Origin: an uncultured Sutterella sp.
GTDB lineage: Bacteria; Pseudomonadota; Gammaproteobacteria; Burkholderiales; Burkholderiaceae_F
Assembly (NCBI GenBank): GCA_937943605.1
Contig: CALEAW010000005.1
Location: 1-31,366 of the forward strand
Direction: 5' to 3'
DNA: 31,366 nucleotides
Below are positions 14,451-22,171 of this stretch, one piece after another. The notes under the pieces are model-generated. The model did not search any database, had not been told where the DNA came from, and saw only the letters and a list, made by a program, of their open reading frames with translations. The position numbers and the translations under genes are program-made. The stretch's first letter is position 1, and each line of letters begins with the position of its first letter.

Positions 14451-16385
14451 ATGCTTTACCCCGAAAAGTTTGAAGTTATTGTGGTAGGTTGCGGTCATGC
14501 TGGAGCGGAAGCGGCTTTAGCATCTGCGCGTATGGGTCGCCGAACGTTATTGGTTACACATAATGTCGAAACGATTGGTCAGTTATCTTGCAATCCTTCC
14601 ATTGGTGGAATAGGCAAAGGGCATTTAGTTAAAGAATTAGATGCGATGGGTGGCGCCATGGGGATGGTGACTGATGAGGCTGGTATTCAATTCCGAATCT
14701 TAAATAGCTCAAAAGGGGCTGCTGTACAGGCAACTCGAGCTCAAATTGACCGCCAACTTTATCGTCGCGCGATGCGTCAGCGCATTGAAAACCAGCAAAA
14801 TTTGTTCGTGTTTCAGCAGGCTGTCGACGATCTGATCGTAGAAAATAATAAAGTCGCAGGTGTTGTTACACAAACTGGAGTTCGCTTCAGTGCACCAGCT
14901 GTTGTTTTATGTGCTGGTACTTTTTTGAATGGTGTTGTTCATATAGGTTTAGAAAACTATCAAGCAGGTCGTGTTGGAGATCCGTCAAGTGTCAAACTGG
15001 CAGAAAGATTGAAAGAACTTGGAATGCCGCAAGGACGTTTAAAAACGGGTACGCCAGCTCGCATAGATGGCCGAACAATTGATTTTGATAGATGCGAAAA
15101 GCAATGGGGTGATTTAGATCCTATTCCGCAGTTTTCTTTACTAAGGCCAACAGCTGAACATCCGACACAAGTTCCGTGTTGGATTACGAGAACGAATCAA
15201 AAAGTTCATGACATTATTTTGGCTAATTTAGACCGATCTCCTATGTATACGGGAGTGATTCATGGAATTGGTCCGAGATATTGTCCTTCTATTGAAGACA
15301 AAGTAAAGCGTTTTGCGGACAAAGATAGTCACCAAGTTTTTTTGGAGCCCGAAGGGTTGCATGTTAATGAGTATTACCCTAATGGGATTTCTACAAGTTT
15401 GCCCTTTGATGTGCAGTTGGAGATCGTACACAATATGCCTGGGCTTGAACATGCTCACTTATTACGTCCTGGCTACGCTATTGAGTACGATTTCTATGAT
15501 CCCCGAGCATTAAAAACGAGCATGGAAACGAAGGCTATGCCTGGTTTGTTTTTTGCAGGACAAATCAATGGGACTACTGGGTACGAAGAAGCAGCTGCTC
15601 AAGGATTGCTTGCAGGGTTGAATGCAGCTTTGTACGCACGAGGAGAAGATTCTTGGACCGCTCGACGCGATCAGGCCTATTTAGGGGTAATGGTGGATGA
15701 CTTAACGACCCGAGGTGTGACTGAGCCATATCGTATGTTTACGAGTCGTGCGGAGTATCGCTTAAGCTTAAGAGAAGACAATGCGGATATTCGCTTAACA
15801 GCAGAAGGTCGTCGTTTAGGGTTGGTCGATGACGTGCGTTGGACTTATTTCTGTAAGAAGCAAGAAAATGTATTGCGTTTACAGGAAAAATTAAAGGAAA
15901 CTTGGGTGAATCCCAAAGTTTTGCCTGAGTCTGAAATGCAACGAGTGTTTGGGACAAATTTGGAAAGAGAATACTCTTTGCATTCGTTAGTGGCTCGTCC
16001 AGGAGTAACACTGAAAGACGTTGCTAGTTTAAGCAAAAACAATGGCGAAAATGTTTTGCCTATGATGGCTTATTCGGAAGAGGAACAATTTCAGGTAGAG
16101 GTGGAAGTTAAGTATTCAGGATATATTGCCCGTCAAAAAGGTGAAATTGAAAAAACTTTAGCAAATGAAACACTAAAAATTCCGACAGATCTTGATTACG
16201 ACAACGTACCAGGTTTGAGTTTTGAAGTTCGTCAAAAATTAAAGTCAATTTCTCCAGAAACAATTGGTCAAGCTTCAAGGATTTCAGGAGTGACACCAGC
16301 AGCTGTTTCTTTACTTTTAGTTTACTTAAAGCGTCGTTATTACTACACCAAAGATAAAGGGACGAGGAATAAGTCAGATGTTTGA
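14451..16385 (+). CDS. mnmG: tRNA uridine-5-carboxymethylaminomethyl modification enzyme MnmG (GidA)
   Basis: This FAD-dependent partner of MnmE modifies wobble U34 of tRNAs. The 644-residue product has the N-terminal dinucleotide motif VVGCGHAGAEAALASARMG (11-29), the SCNPSIGGIGKGHLVKELDA segment (about 46-65) with the conserved Cys, a DGRTIDFDRCEKQWG segment, and the C-terminal helical domain that binds MnmE (GYIARQ and onward). Length fits the family (about 630). There is no gap after mnmE, and its last codons overlap the rsmG start by 8 bp, so the three are translationally coupled. Two Cys of family motifs are present as expected; nothing is unusual. Confidence 0.98.
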   Translation: MLYPEKFEVIVVGCGHAGAEAALASARMGRRTLLVTHNVETIGQLSCNPSIGGIGKGHLVKELDAMGGAMGMVTDEAGIQFRILNSSKGAAVQATRAQIDRQLYRRAMRQRIENQQNLFVFQQAVDDLIVENNKVAGVVTQTGVRFSAPAVVLCAGTFLNGVVHIGLENYQAGRVGDPSSVKLAERLKELGMPQGRLKTGTPARIDGRTIDFDRCEKQWGDLDPIPQFSLLRPTAEHPTQVPCWITRTNQKVHDIILANLDRSPMYTGVIHGIGPRYCPSIEDKVKRFADKDSHQVFLEPEGLHVNEYYPNGISTSLPFDVQLEIVHNMPGLEHAHLLRPGYAIEYDFYDPRALKTSMETKAMPGLFFAGQINGTTGYEEAAAQGLLAGLNAALYARGEDSWTARRDQAYLGVMVDDLTTRGVTEPYRMFTSRAEYRLSLREDNADIRLTAEGRRLGLVDDVRWTYFCKKQENVLRLQEKLKETWVNPKVLPESEMQRVFGTNLEREYSLHSLVARPGVTLKDVASLSKNNGENVLPMMAYSEEEQFQVEVEVKYSGYIARQKGEIEKTLANETLKIPTDLDYDNVPGLSFEVRQKLKSISPETIGQASRISGVTPAAVSLLLVYLKRRYYYTKDKGTRNKSDV

Positions 16386-17016
16386 ATTTCGAACAGAGTT
16401 GCAGACAGGGCTGGAAAAGCTCGAGCTTACAGTCGACGAGGTTCAGCTCGATAGACTTTGTCGTTTTGCTGAGTTATTAAGCAAGTGGAATAAGGTGTAC
16501 AACCTGACCGCTATTACAAGTGATGTAGAGATTTTGACGCATCACTTATTGGATTCAGCTAGTTTGGTTCCGTTTGTTCATAAGATTCATCCGAGTGCTG
16601 AACGAGTTTTAGATGTTGGTAGTGGTGGAGGTTTGCCGGCTATTCCTTTGGCTATATTGAGGCCAGATTTACAAATTACGGCTGTTGATGCAGTCAGCAA
16701 GAAAACGGCTTTTTTGACTCAAGTAGCCATTGAATTACGGTTAACCAATTTCATTGCTCGGCATACTAGAGTTGAAAAGTTGCATGGTAGCTATGACTTG
16801 ATCACATCTCGTGCATTTGCGAGTTTGGCTGATTTTGTTTCTCTTACTCAGTCCTTGATAGCACCTTCGGGTGCTTGGTTGGCTATGAAAGGAGTGATGC
16901 CTGATAACGAGGTAAGTTCGTTACCTTTGGGAGTAAGGGTAGAGCAAATTTGTCCATTAAGCGTGCCTGGTTTATCTGAGGAGCGTCACTTGGTTGTTAT
17001 AAAGCCCGTACCTTAA
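16378..17016 (+). CDS. rsmG: 16S rRNA (guanine-N7) methyltransferase RsmG (GidB)
   Basis: RsmG makes m7G at position 527 of 16S rRNA using S-adenosylmethionine; its loss gives low-level streptomycin resistance in other bacteria. The 212-residue product has the SAM-binding motif RVLDVGSGGGLPAIPLAI (76-93), KWNKVYNLTAI near 37-47, and TSRAFASLADF in the catalytic part. The ATG overlaps the end of mnmG by 8 bp. MarC follows after 15 bp. Confidence 0.97.
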   Translation: MFEFRTELQTGLEKLELTVDEVQLDRLCRFAELLSKWNKVYNLTAITSDVEILTHHLLDSASLVPFVHKIHPSAERVLDVGSGGGLPAIPLAILRPDLQITAVDAVSKKTAFLTQVAIELRLTNFIARHTRVEKLHGSYDLITSRAFASLADFVSLTQSLIAPSGAWLAMKGVMPDNEVSSLPLGVRVEQICPLSVPGLSEERHLVVIKPVP

Positions 17017-17031
17017 AGAAAGGAAATTGTT

Positions 17032-17694
17032 ATGGTCAGTGCCTTTGTCAGCGCTTTTATGTTGACGTTTTCGACATTTTTGCCAGTGATCAATCCGTTT
17101 AGTGGAGCTATGTTTTTTTGTACGATGACAAGATCGTTATCGGATAGAGATCGAGCTTTTGTTGCTAATCGAATTGCGTTGTACGGACTAATAATCTTAT
17201 TGGTCTGTTTGACATGTGGGCATCTGATCTTGAGTTTTTTTGGTATTTCTGTCGGTGTGCTAAGAGTGGCGGGCGGATGTGTGTTGTTTGCGGCTGGATG
17301 GAATGCGTTAAATGCGCCGACTCAGGATGACAGTAGCACGGAGAGTCCTTCGCTTTCTCGAGCAAAGTTAAAGTCAATGGCTTTTTATCCGTTTACATTG
17401 CCGCTAACAACTGGTCCAGGAGCCATTGCGGTTTCTGTTGCTCTTAGTACAAGTTTGCCGAGAGATTTAGGGCATATCGCCGGGACATTGGCTGCAACAA
17501 TTGCTTCTGTTATTGTTATTTGGCTTTGTTATCGTTATAGCGATCGTCTAAGTAAAGCTGTTGGAGTAGCAGGTGCTGATGCCCTAGCAAGAATTTTTGC
17601 TTTTATCTTAATTTGCTTGGGTGTAGCTGTTTGTTGGCAAGGCTTTACGGAACTTTGGTTGTCGTTGTCTGCACAATCAATGCCAAGTAATTAA
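17032..17694 (+). CDS. MarC-family integral membrane protein
   Basis: The 220-residue protein has about six hydrophobic segments and the two MarC-family signatures: a loop with INPFSGAMFF (about 21-30) and PLTTGPGAIAV (about 123-133). The function of MarC proteins is not established; the old link to multiple antibiotic resistance was withdrawn. Here it sits between rsmG and parA with short gaps (15 and 28 bp) and a clear AGGAAA site before the ATG, so it is probably carried along in the operon. This placement within the gid-par block is less common than a direct rsmG-parA junction. Confidence 0.88.
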   Translation: MVSAFVSAFMLTFSTFLPVINPFSGAMFFCTMTRSLSDRDRAFVANRIALYGLIILLVCLTCGHLILSFFGISVGVLRVAGGCVLFAAGWNALNAPTQDDSSTESPSLSRAKLKSMAFYPFTLPLTTGPGAIAVSVALSTSLPRDLGHIAGTLAATIASVIVIWLCYRYSDRLSKAVGVAGADALARIFAFILICLGVAVCWQGFTELWLSLSAQSMPSN

Positions 17695-17722
17695 GGATCA
17701 CGAATAAATTATTGGTGAAGGT

Positions 17723-18493
17723 ATGGCACAAATTTTTTGTATAGCTAACCAAAAAGGTGGGGTAGGCAAAACAACAACTGCGGTGAATTTGGCTGCTGCG
17801 TTGTCTTTGCAAAAACGTCGTGTCTTGTTTATTGATTTAGATCCGCAAGGTAATGGCACGATGGGGTGTGGCATTGAAAAGCGAGATTTAACTAAATCGG
17901 TTTATGAAGTTCTGCTAGGCATTGCTTCTTTTGATCAGGCTGTGCAACGATCGCAAGAAGGTGGGTTTGATGTATTACCTGCGAATCGAGAGCTAGCTGG
18001 CGCTGAAGTTGAATTAGTGGGTTTAGATCAAAGAGATGTACGTTTAAAAAAAGCTCTCGAGCCAGTTTTACAAAATTATGACTATATCCTTATAGACTGC
18101 CCCCCGAGCCTTTCGATGCTGACCTTAAATGCTTTGTGTGCTGCTGATGGGGTCATTATTCCAATGCAGTGTGAATACTATGCATTAGAGGGATTGACTG
18201 ACTTGGTTGGGTCCGTCAAGAGAGTAAGAACAGAAAAAAATAGGAATTTGCGCATTGTAGCGTTATTACGAGTGATGTTTGATACTCGAATTACGCTACA
18301 GCAACAGGTAAGCTCCCAACTAGAAGAGCATTTTAAAGACAAGGTTTTTAAAACAATTATTCCAAGAAACGTTCGTTTAGCGGAGGCTCCTAGCTATGGT
18401 TTGCCAGGAGTTGTTTATGACAGATCAAGTAAGGGAGCAAAGGCTTATGTTGCTTGCGCTCAAGAATTGATCAGTCGAATGGAACATCGTTGA
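17723..18493 (+). CDS. parA: Chromosome partition ATPase ParA (Soj)
   Basis: ParA is a DNA-binding ATPase that moves ParB-parS complexes and so segregates the origin region. The 256-residue product has the deviant Walker A motif QKGGVGKTTT (10-19) with the signature lysine K11, switch I DLDPQGNGT near 38-46, and the Walker B-like YILIDCPPS. Its short N-terminus lacks the extra DNA-binding domain of plasmid type Ia ParA, as expected for a chromosomal ParA. It lies 17 bp before parB. Confidence 0.97.
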   Translation: MAQIFCIANQKGGVGKTTTAVNLAAALSLQKRRVLFIDLDPQGNGTMGCGIEKRDLTKSVYEVLLGIASFDQAVQRSQEGGFDVLPANRELAGAEVELVGLDQRDVRLKKALEPVLQNYDYILIDCPPSLSMLTLNALCAADGVIIPMQCEYYALEGLTDLVGSVKRVRTEKNRNLRIVALLRVMFDTRITLQQQVSSQLEEHFKDKVFKTIIPRNVRLAEAPSYGLPGVVYDRSSKGAKAYVACAQELISRMEHR

Positions 18494-18509
18494 GAACCAG
18501 GGAAAAAGA

Positions 18510-19391
18510 GTGGCTACAAAAAAATTAGGTGGTTTAGGTCGAGGTTTAGGTGCAATTTATTACGATGACGTGACCACGATCTCTGAAAGAGGTGATCAGC
18601 CGTATGAGATTGTAAGTCTCGATTTGCTTCAACCAGGCGCTAGTCAGCCTCGCACTCAAATGAGTGAAGAGGGGTTATCCGAATTGGCTGACTCAATCAG
18701 ACAACAAGGGATAATAAGCCCAATTGTTGTAAGAAAGACTTTGTCGGGAAGGTACGAAATTATTGCTGGGGAGCGTCGTTTTCGTGCTGCGAAGCTTGTG
18801 GGACTATCTGAAGTGCCTGTGATTGTTCGGACAGTGGATGATCGTCAGGCGTTAGCCATGGCTTTGATTGAAAATATTCAACGAGAAAATTTAAATCCCT
18901 TAGAAGAAGCTTTAGGTATTCAAAGGTTGATTGAAGAGTGTTCGTATACCCATGAGCAGGCGGCGGAGGCGATTGGGCGCTCTAGAACGACCACTAGTAA
19001 CTTATTACGATTGCTAAATTTGACGCATGAAGTTAAAGCGATGCTTTTGGAGGGAACCCTTGAGATGGGACATGCCAGAGCATTATTACCTTTGGATGCC
19101 GCTGAGCAAATTTTAGTGGCTAAAGAGATAGCGACACGTAATCTTTCGGTGCGTCAAGCAGAAGATTTGGTCAAAAAATACAAAGAGAAGCAGCCAGCGC
19201 GTCCCAAAGTGGTGATTAAAACGCGCGATGATTTGCGCTTGGAGGAAACGCTCGCAGAAAGCTTAGGGGCGGTCGTGAAATTGACTGCAAATCAAAAAGG
19301 AAAAGGGAAAATTGTCATTGAGTTTAGCAATTTGAATCAGTTACAAGGGATTGTGGATAAGATTCAGAAAAACGATTATGTTAAAGACTAA
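18510..19391 (+). CDS. parB: Chromosome partition protein ParB (Spo0J)
   Basis: ParB is a CTP-dependent clamp that loads on parS sites and spreads on DNA near the origin. The 293-residue protein has the ParA-stimulating N-terminus rich in Gly and Lys (KKLGGLGRGLGAI), the CTP-binding ParB/Srx domain with IAGERRFRAAK and ENIQRENLNPLEEA, a helix-turn-helix (THEQAAEAIGRSRTTTSNLL) and a C-terminal dimerisation domain. The start is GTG at 18510, supported by AGGGA 7 nt upstream. No canonical parS palindrome was seen in the window. A perfect DnaA-box sequence (19352-19360) occurs inside its 3' end, probably by chance. Confidence 0.97.
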   Translation: MATKKLGGLGRGLGAIYYDDVTTISERGDQPYEIVSLDLLQPGASQPRTQMSEEGLSELADSIRQQGIISPIVVRKTLSGRYEIIAGERRFRAAKLVGLSEVPVIVRTVDDRQALAMALIENIQRENLNPLEEALGIQRLIEECSYTHEQAAEAIGRSRTTTSNLLRLLNLTHEVKAMLLEGTLEMGHARALLPLDAAEQILVAKEIATRNLSVRQAEDLVKKYKEKQPARPKVVIKTRDDLRLEETLAESLGAVVKLTANQKGKGKIVIEFSNLNQLQGIVDKIQKNDYVKD

Positions 19392-19420
19392 CATGAGGTC
19401 GATTGAAGAATTCTATCAAA

Positions 19421-19445
19421 AATACCTCTATAGGGGTATTCTTTT
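19421..19445 (+). terminator. Possible weak terminator after parB
   Basis: AATACCTC (19421-19428) can pair with GGGGTATT (19433-19440) using one G-U pair around a TATA loop, followed by CTTTT. It is short and AT-rich, so only partial termination between the partition genes and the atp operon is likely. Confidence 0.35.
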
Positions 19446-19460
19446 AATCCCTCTGGTGAG

Positions 19461-19489
19461 TTGTATGTATTCTCAACAAAACGTAGAAT
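19461..19489 (+). promoter_or_regulatory. Possible promoter of the atp operon
   Basis: TTGTAT (19461-19466), a 17-bp spacer and TAGAAT (19484-19489) make a plausible sigma-70 promoter 36 bp before atpI. The -35 element has three mismatches, so this is tentative. Confidence 0.35.
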
Positions 19490-19525
19490 GCGAACCGACT
19501 AAAAAACCCAAAGATAACTACAAGT

Positions 19526-19888
19526 ATGTACGCTATTTCTGATATGATGCGCATTTCCCTTGCGCAGTATGTCATTGTCTTTCTTGTAACTGTTGTTTCT
19601 GCTTTTTTCGTAGGGCGAGCAGCTGCGTACACAGCGTTAATGACGGGGTTGTGTTATGCAATTCCAACAACACTTTTAGTGTTGTATTTAGCGTTGCCAA
19701 AGTTTAAAGCAGTGTACAGACTTGGTACTTATTCAGTACTCGGAGGGGAATGTGTCAAGATCCTAACTGTATTGGCTCTTTTGGGACTTATGGTTAGGTA
19801 CTACGAAAACCTTCATTGGCCCGCTTTTATTTTTACAATAATTGCGGTGGCGAATAGTTACTTCATTGTGCTATTCAAGAGACATTAA
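19526..19888 (+). CDS. atpI: ATP synthase protein I
   Basis: AtpI is a small membrane protein that assists assembly of the c-ring or magnesium supply to the synthase. The 120-residue product has four hydrophobic helices (about 10-32, 34-55, 68-90, 95-115) and the AtpI pattern YSVLGGECVKI plus a C-terminal NSYFIVLFKRH. It is the first gene of the atp operon, 12 bp before atpB. The ATG at 19526 is used; ATGs at codons 7 and 8 are alternatives, and none has a strong ribosome binding site, which fits low expression. Its codon use is AT-rich like that of parB, unlike the following atp genes. Confidence 0.88.
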   Translation: MYAISDMMRISLAQYVIVFLVTVVSAFFVGRAAAYTALMTGLCYAIPTTLLVLYLALPKFKAVYRLGTYSVLGGECVKILTVLALLGLMVRYYENLHWPAFIFTIIAVANSYFIVLFKRH

Positions 19889-19900
19889 GGATCGGTATCC

Positions 19901-20728
19901 ATGGCAGAGGCCCTTACCGCTACTGAGTATATTCAACACCATATGGCTCATCTCGCTTCCATGAAGCAGAGCTCTGTTGTTGATTTTTCTGTCGTGAACT
20001 TTGACACCATTTTCTTCTCTGTGTTGACGATGGTTGTTATGTTCTTCCTGTTACGTGCCGGCGCTAAGAAGGCTACTTCTGGAGTTCCCGGTAAGATGCA
20101 GTGTGCTGTCGAAATGTTGGTGGAGATGGTCGATAATCAGGCCAAAAACATCGTACATGGCGACCGTACGTTTGTAGCTCCGCTTGCGTTAACAGTTTTT
20201 TGCTGGGTGGCGTTGATGAATTCCATCGACTTGATCCCGGTTGATTTGTTACCAGTGATTGCTGGCTGGTTTGGTCTTTCCCATCTTCGACCTTTGCCGA
20301 CAGCGGATCTTAATGGTCCGTTAGGGATGTCGTTGGGGGTACTCCTGCTTCTCTTTTACTATGGGTTGAAGGTAAAAGGCCTCGGCGGATTCATTGCAGA
20401 GTTGTTTACTGCACCGTTTGGCAAGCATCCTGCTCTTTGGCCGTTCAATTTCTTGTTGAACTTCATTGAGTACGTAGCAAAGTTCGTGTCGTTAGGCATG
20501 CGACTGTTCGGTAACATGTATGCTGGTGAGTTGTTGTTCTTCTTGCTGGCTTTACTTGGCGGTTTCGCTCTCGAACTCAGTCCTCTTGGGGCTGTAGGTG
20601 CAGGCATTGGACAAGTCTTTGCAGGTTTGGTCTGGTGGCTTTTCCATGTTCTGATTGTGTTGTTGCAAGCCTTCATCTTTATGATGTTGACGTTGGTCTA
20701 TATTGGCCAGGCTCACAGCAGCCATTAA
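19901..20728 (+). CDS. atpB: F-type ATP synthase subunit a
   Basis: Subunit a forms the half-channels through which protons reach the c-ring. The 275-residue product has about six membrane segments and the hallmark MRLFGNMYAGELLFF, in which R201 is the essential arginine (R210 in E. coli). The last helix, with LLQAFIFMMLTLVYIGQA, carries the conserved Gln. AAGGA lies 10-14 nt upstream of the ATG. From this gene on, codon choice shifts to CGT, AAG and GAC, as in highly expressed genes. Confidence 0.98.
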   Translation: MAEALTATEYIQHHMAHLASMKQSSVVDFSVVNFDTIFFSVLTMVVMFFLLRAGAKKATSGVPGKMQCAVEMLVEMVDNQAKNIVHGDRTFVAPLALTVFCWVALMNSIDLIPVDLLPVIAGWFGLSHLRPLPTADLNGPLGMSLGVLLLLFYYGLKVKGLGGFIAELFTAPFGKHPALWPFNFLLNFIEYVAKFVSLGMRLFGNMYAGELLFFLLALLGGFALELSPLGAVGAGIGQVFAGLVWWLFHVLIVLLQAFIFMMLTLVYIGQAHSSH

Positions 20729-20781
20729 TAACACTTTTCTTTCTTTTTACTCCCTTTTTTTTGTAATTTAGGAGTTTTCAA
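20729..20781 (+). promoter_or_regulatory. U-rich translation initiation region of atpE
   Basis: The 53-nt spacer before atpE is dominated by T (runs in 20734-20764) and ends with TAGGAG 7 nt before the ATG. In E. coli a U-rich segment upstream of atpE enhances its translation so that more c subunit is made. The same logic is inferred here. Confidence 0.5.
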
Positions 20782-21024
20782 ATGACCAACATCGCTTTCG
20801 TCGCTCTCGCTTGCGGTCTCATTATCGGTCTTGGTGCTATTGGTGCTTGTATTGGTATTGGTATCATGGGTTCCAAGTATCTTGAGTCTGCCGCTCGTCA
20901 GCCCGAGTTGATGGAAACGCTTCAAACGAAGATGTTCCTTCTTGCAGGTCTTATCGACGCCGCCTTCCTTATCGGTGTTGGTATCGCCATGATGTTCGCT
21001 TTTGCCAACCCGTTCGTCGGCTAA
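20782..21024 (+). CDS. atpE: F-type ATP synthase subunit c
   Basis: Subunit c is the proteolipid that forms the rotating ring. The 80-residue hairpin has a Gly-rich first helix (GLGAIGACIGIGIMG, 16-30), the polar loop ARQPE (38-42), and a second helix with the ion-binding carboxylate D59 in AGLIDAAFLIGVG. An Asp, without the Gln/Glu/Ser set known from Na+-binding rings, points to protons as the coupling ion. It has the best ribosome binding site of the operon. A structured 104-nt spacer follows before atpF. Confidence 0.98.
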   Translation: MTNIAFVALACGLIIGLGAIGACIGIGIMGSKYLESAARQPELMETLQTKMFLLAGLIDAAFLIGVGIAMMFAFANPFVG

Positions 21025-21066
21025 TATTGGTGCCGCGAAAATAAAACGTCTTTTTTTTTAATGACG

Positions 21067-21114
21067 ACGTTGGCAACTTTAGATACTTCACTAGGTATTG
21101 GAAGTTGTCAACGT
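21067..21114 (+). promoter_or_regulatory. Long hairpin between atpE and atpF
   Basis: ACGTTGGCAACTT (21067-21079) pairs with AAGTTGTCAACGT (21102-21114) over 13 bp with one G-U pair; ATAC and GTAT in the loop can extend it. No T-run follows. A second, competing pairing joins AACGTC (21045-21050) with GACGTT (21066-21071) across a run of nine T. The element may set the c:b expression ratio by RNA processing or 3'-end protection. Confidence 0.6.
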
Positions 21115-21128
21115 AACGGGGTTCAATA

Positions 21129-21599
21129 ATGAACATTAATGCTTCTCTGTTTATACAGATGATTGTGTTCTTCCTTGGTGCATGGGTCACCATGAAGTAC
21201 ATCTGGCCGCCCTTAATTCGTGCGATTGAAGAACGCCAGAAAAAGATCGCTGATGGTTTATCTGCGGCCAATAAGGGCGAGAAAGCCTTGGCGATTGCCA
21301 CTGAGCAGGGTAAGACGATTGAAGCTGAAGCTCGTGCTCGTGCCACGACTATTGTGTCTGATGGTGAAAAGCGCGCTCAGAGCATTGTTGATGAAGCAAA
21401 AGCTCAAGCTCAAATTGAAGCTGATCGTATCATCGAAAATGCTCGTGCGGAAGCCGCTCAGGAAATGCAACGTGCTCGTGAAGTGCTTCGTAATGAAGTT
21501 GCCGCGTTGGCTGTTGCTGGTGCTGAACAGATTCTGGCTCGTGAAGTCGACAAGACTGTCCATGCCAGCATGCTTGAACAATTGAAGGCGAAGCTCTAA
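21129..21599 (+). CDS. atpF: F-type ATP synthase subunit b
   Basis: Subunit b is the peripheral stalk that holds F1 against rotation. The 156-residue product (E. coli also 156) has one N-terminal membrane helix (about 6-25) with MNINASLFIQMIVFF, then a long charged helix rich in Ala, Glu, Arg and Gln (about 30-150) that forms the dimeric coiled coil. It ends 2 bp before atpH, so the two are likely translationally coupled. Confidence 0.97.
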   Translation: MNINASLFIQMIVFFLGAWVTMKYIWPPLIRAIEERQKKIADGLSAANKGEKALAIATEQGKTIEAEARARATTIVSDGEKRAQSIVDEAKAQAQIEADRIIENARAEAAQEMQRAREVLRNEVAALAVAGAEQILAREVDKTVHASMLEQLKAKL

Positions 21600-21601
21600 C
21601 T

Positions 21602-22153
21602 ATGGCTGAACTTTCGACGATTGCGCGCCCCTACGCACAGGGCCTTATGCAGGCCTTGAGAGACCGTAATGCTGGCGCTGAAGATGTGGCTCAGGAAGTT
21701 GAAGTTTTGGAGGCTTTTGCTGCTTTGACCTCGAATCCTGATGTTGCCACACTGGTTGGCGATCCGAAGCTGACTGATGATCAACTCTGCGACCTTATTG
21801 CGGAACTTTGCGGCAAGCCCCTTTCTAAGGAAGCCGCGAACCTGTTGCGTGTGGTCATCGAAAATGGTCGTCTGGAAGCTATGCCCGAGATCGCTCGTCA
21901 GTTTCGTGAGCTGAAGAATTCTTCTGAAGGCATTGCAGATGCCTATATCGAGTCGGCCTTTGAGCTTAGCCAAGCTGAGCTTAACAGCCTGCTTGAGTCG
22001 CTTGCCAAGAAGTTCCCTGGCATCAAACTGAACCCGGTTGTGGCTATTAAGCCAGAACTGATTGGTGGTGTTTGTATCCATGTCGGCGATAAGCTTCTTG
22101 ACGGTTCGATTCGCGCCCGTCTCGCCCAAATGAAGACGACGCTCACCGCATAA
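21602..22153 (+). CDS. atpH: F-type ATP synthase subunit delta
   Basis: Delta links the b dimer to the top of the alpha3beta3 hexamer. The 183-residue product has the family N-terminal domain (STIARPYAQGLMQALRD, 5-21) and the C-terminal motif GGVCIHVGDKLLDGSIRARL (about 155-174). The length is close to the E. coli protein (177 aa). It starts 2 bp after atpF and is followed by atpA after 18 bp, the standard order. Confidence 0.97.
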   Translation: MAELSTIARPYAQGLMQALRDRNAGAEDVAQEVEVLEAFAALTSNPDVATLVGDPKLTDDQLCDLIAELCGKPLSKEAANLLRVVIENGRLEAMPEIARQFRELKNSSEGIADAYIESAFELSQAELNSLLESLAKKFPGIKLNPVVAIKPELIGGVCIHVGDKLLDGSIRARLAQMKTTLTA

Positions 22154-22171
22154 AACATTCGGAGCTGTAAG

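Noticed and set aside
19352..19360. Perfect DnaA-box sequence inside the end of parB
   Set aside because: It is coding sequence without other boxes nearby. Function cannot be argued from one site.
19351..19542. 63-codon open frame overlapping parB and atpI
   Set aside because: It overlaps two real genes, has no ribosome binding site or family match, and its middle holds the likely terminator and promoter.
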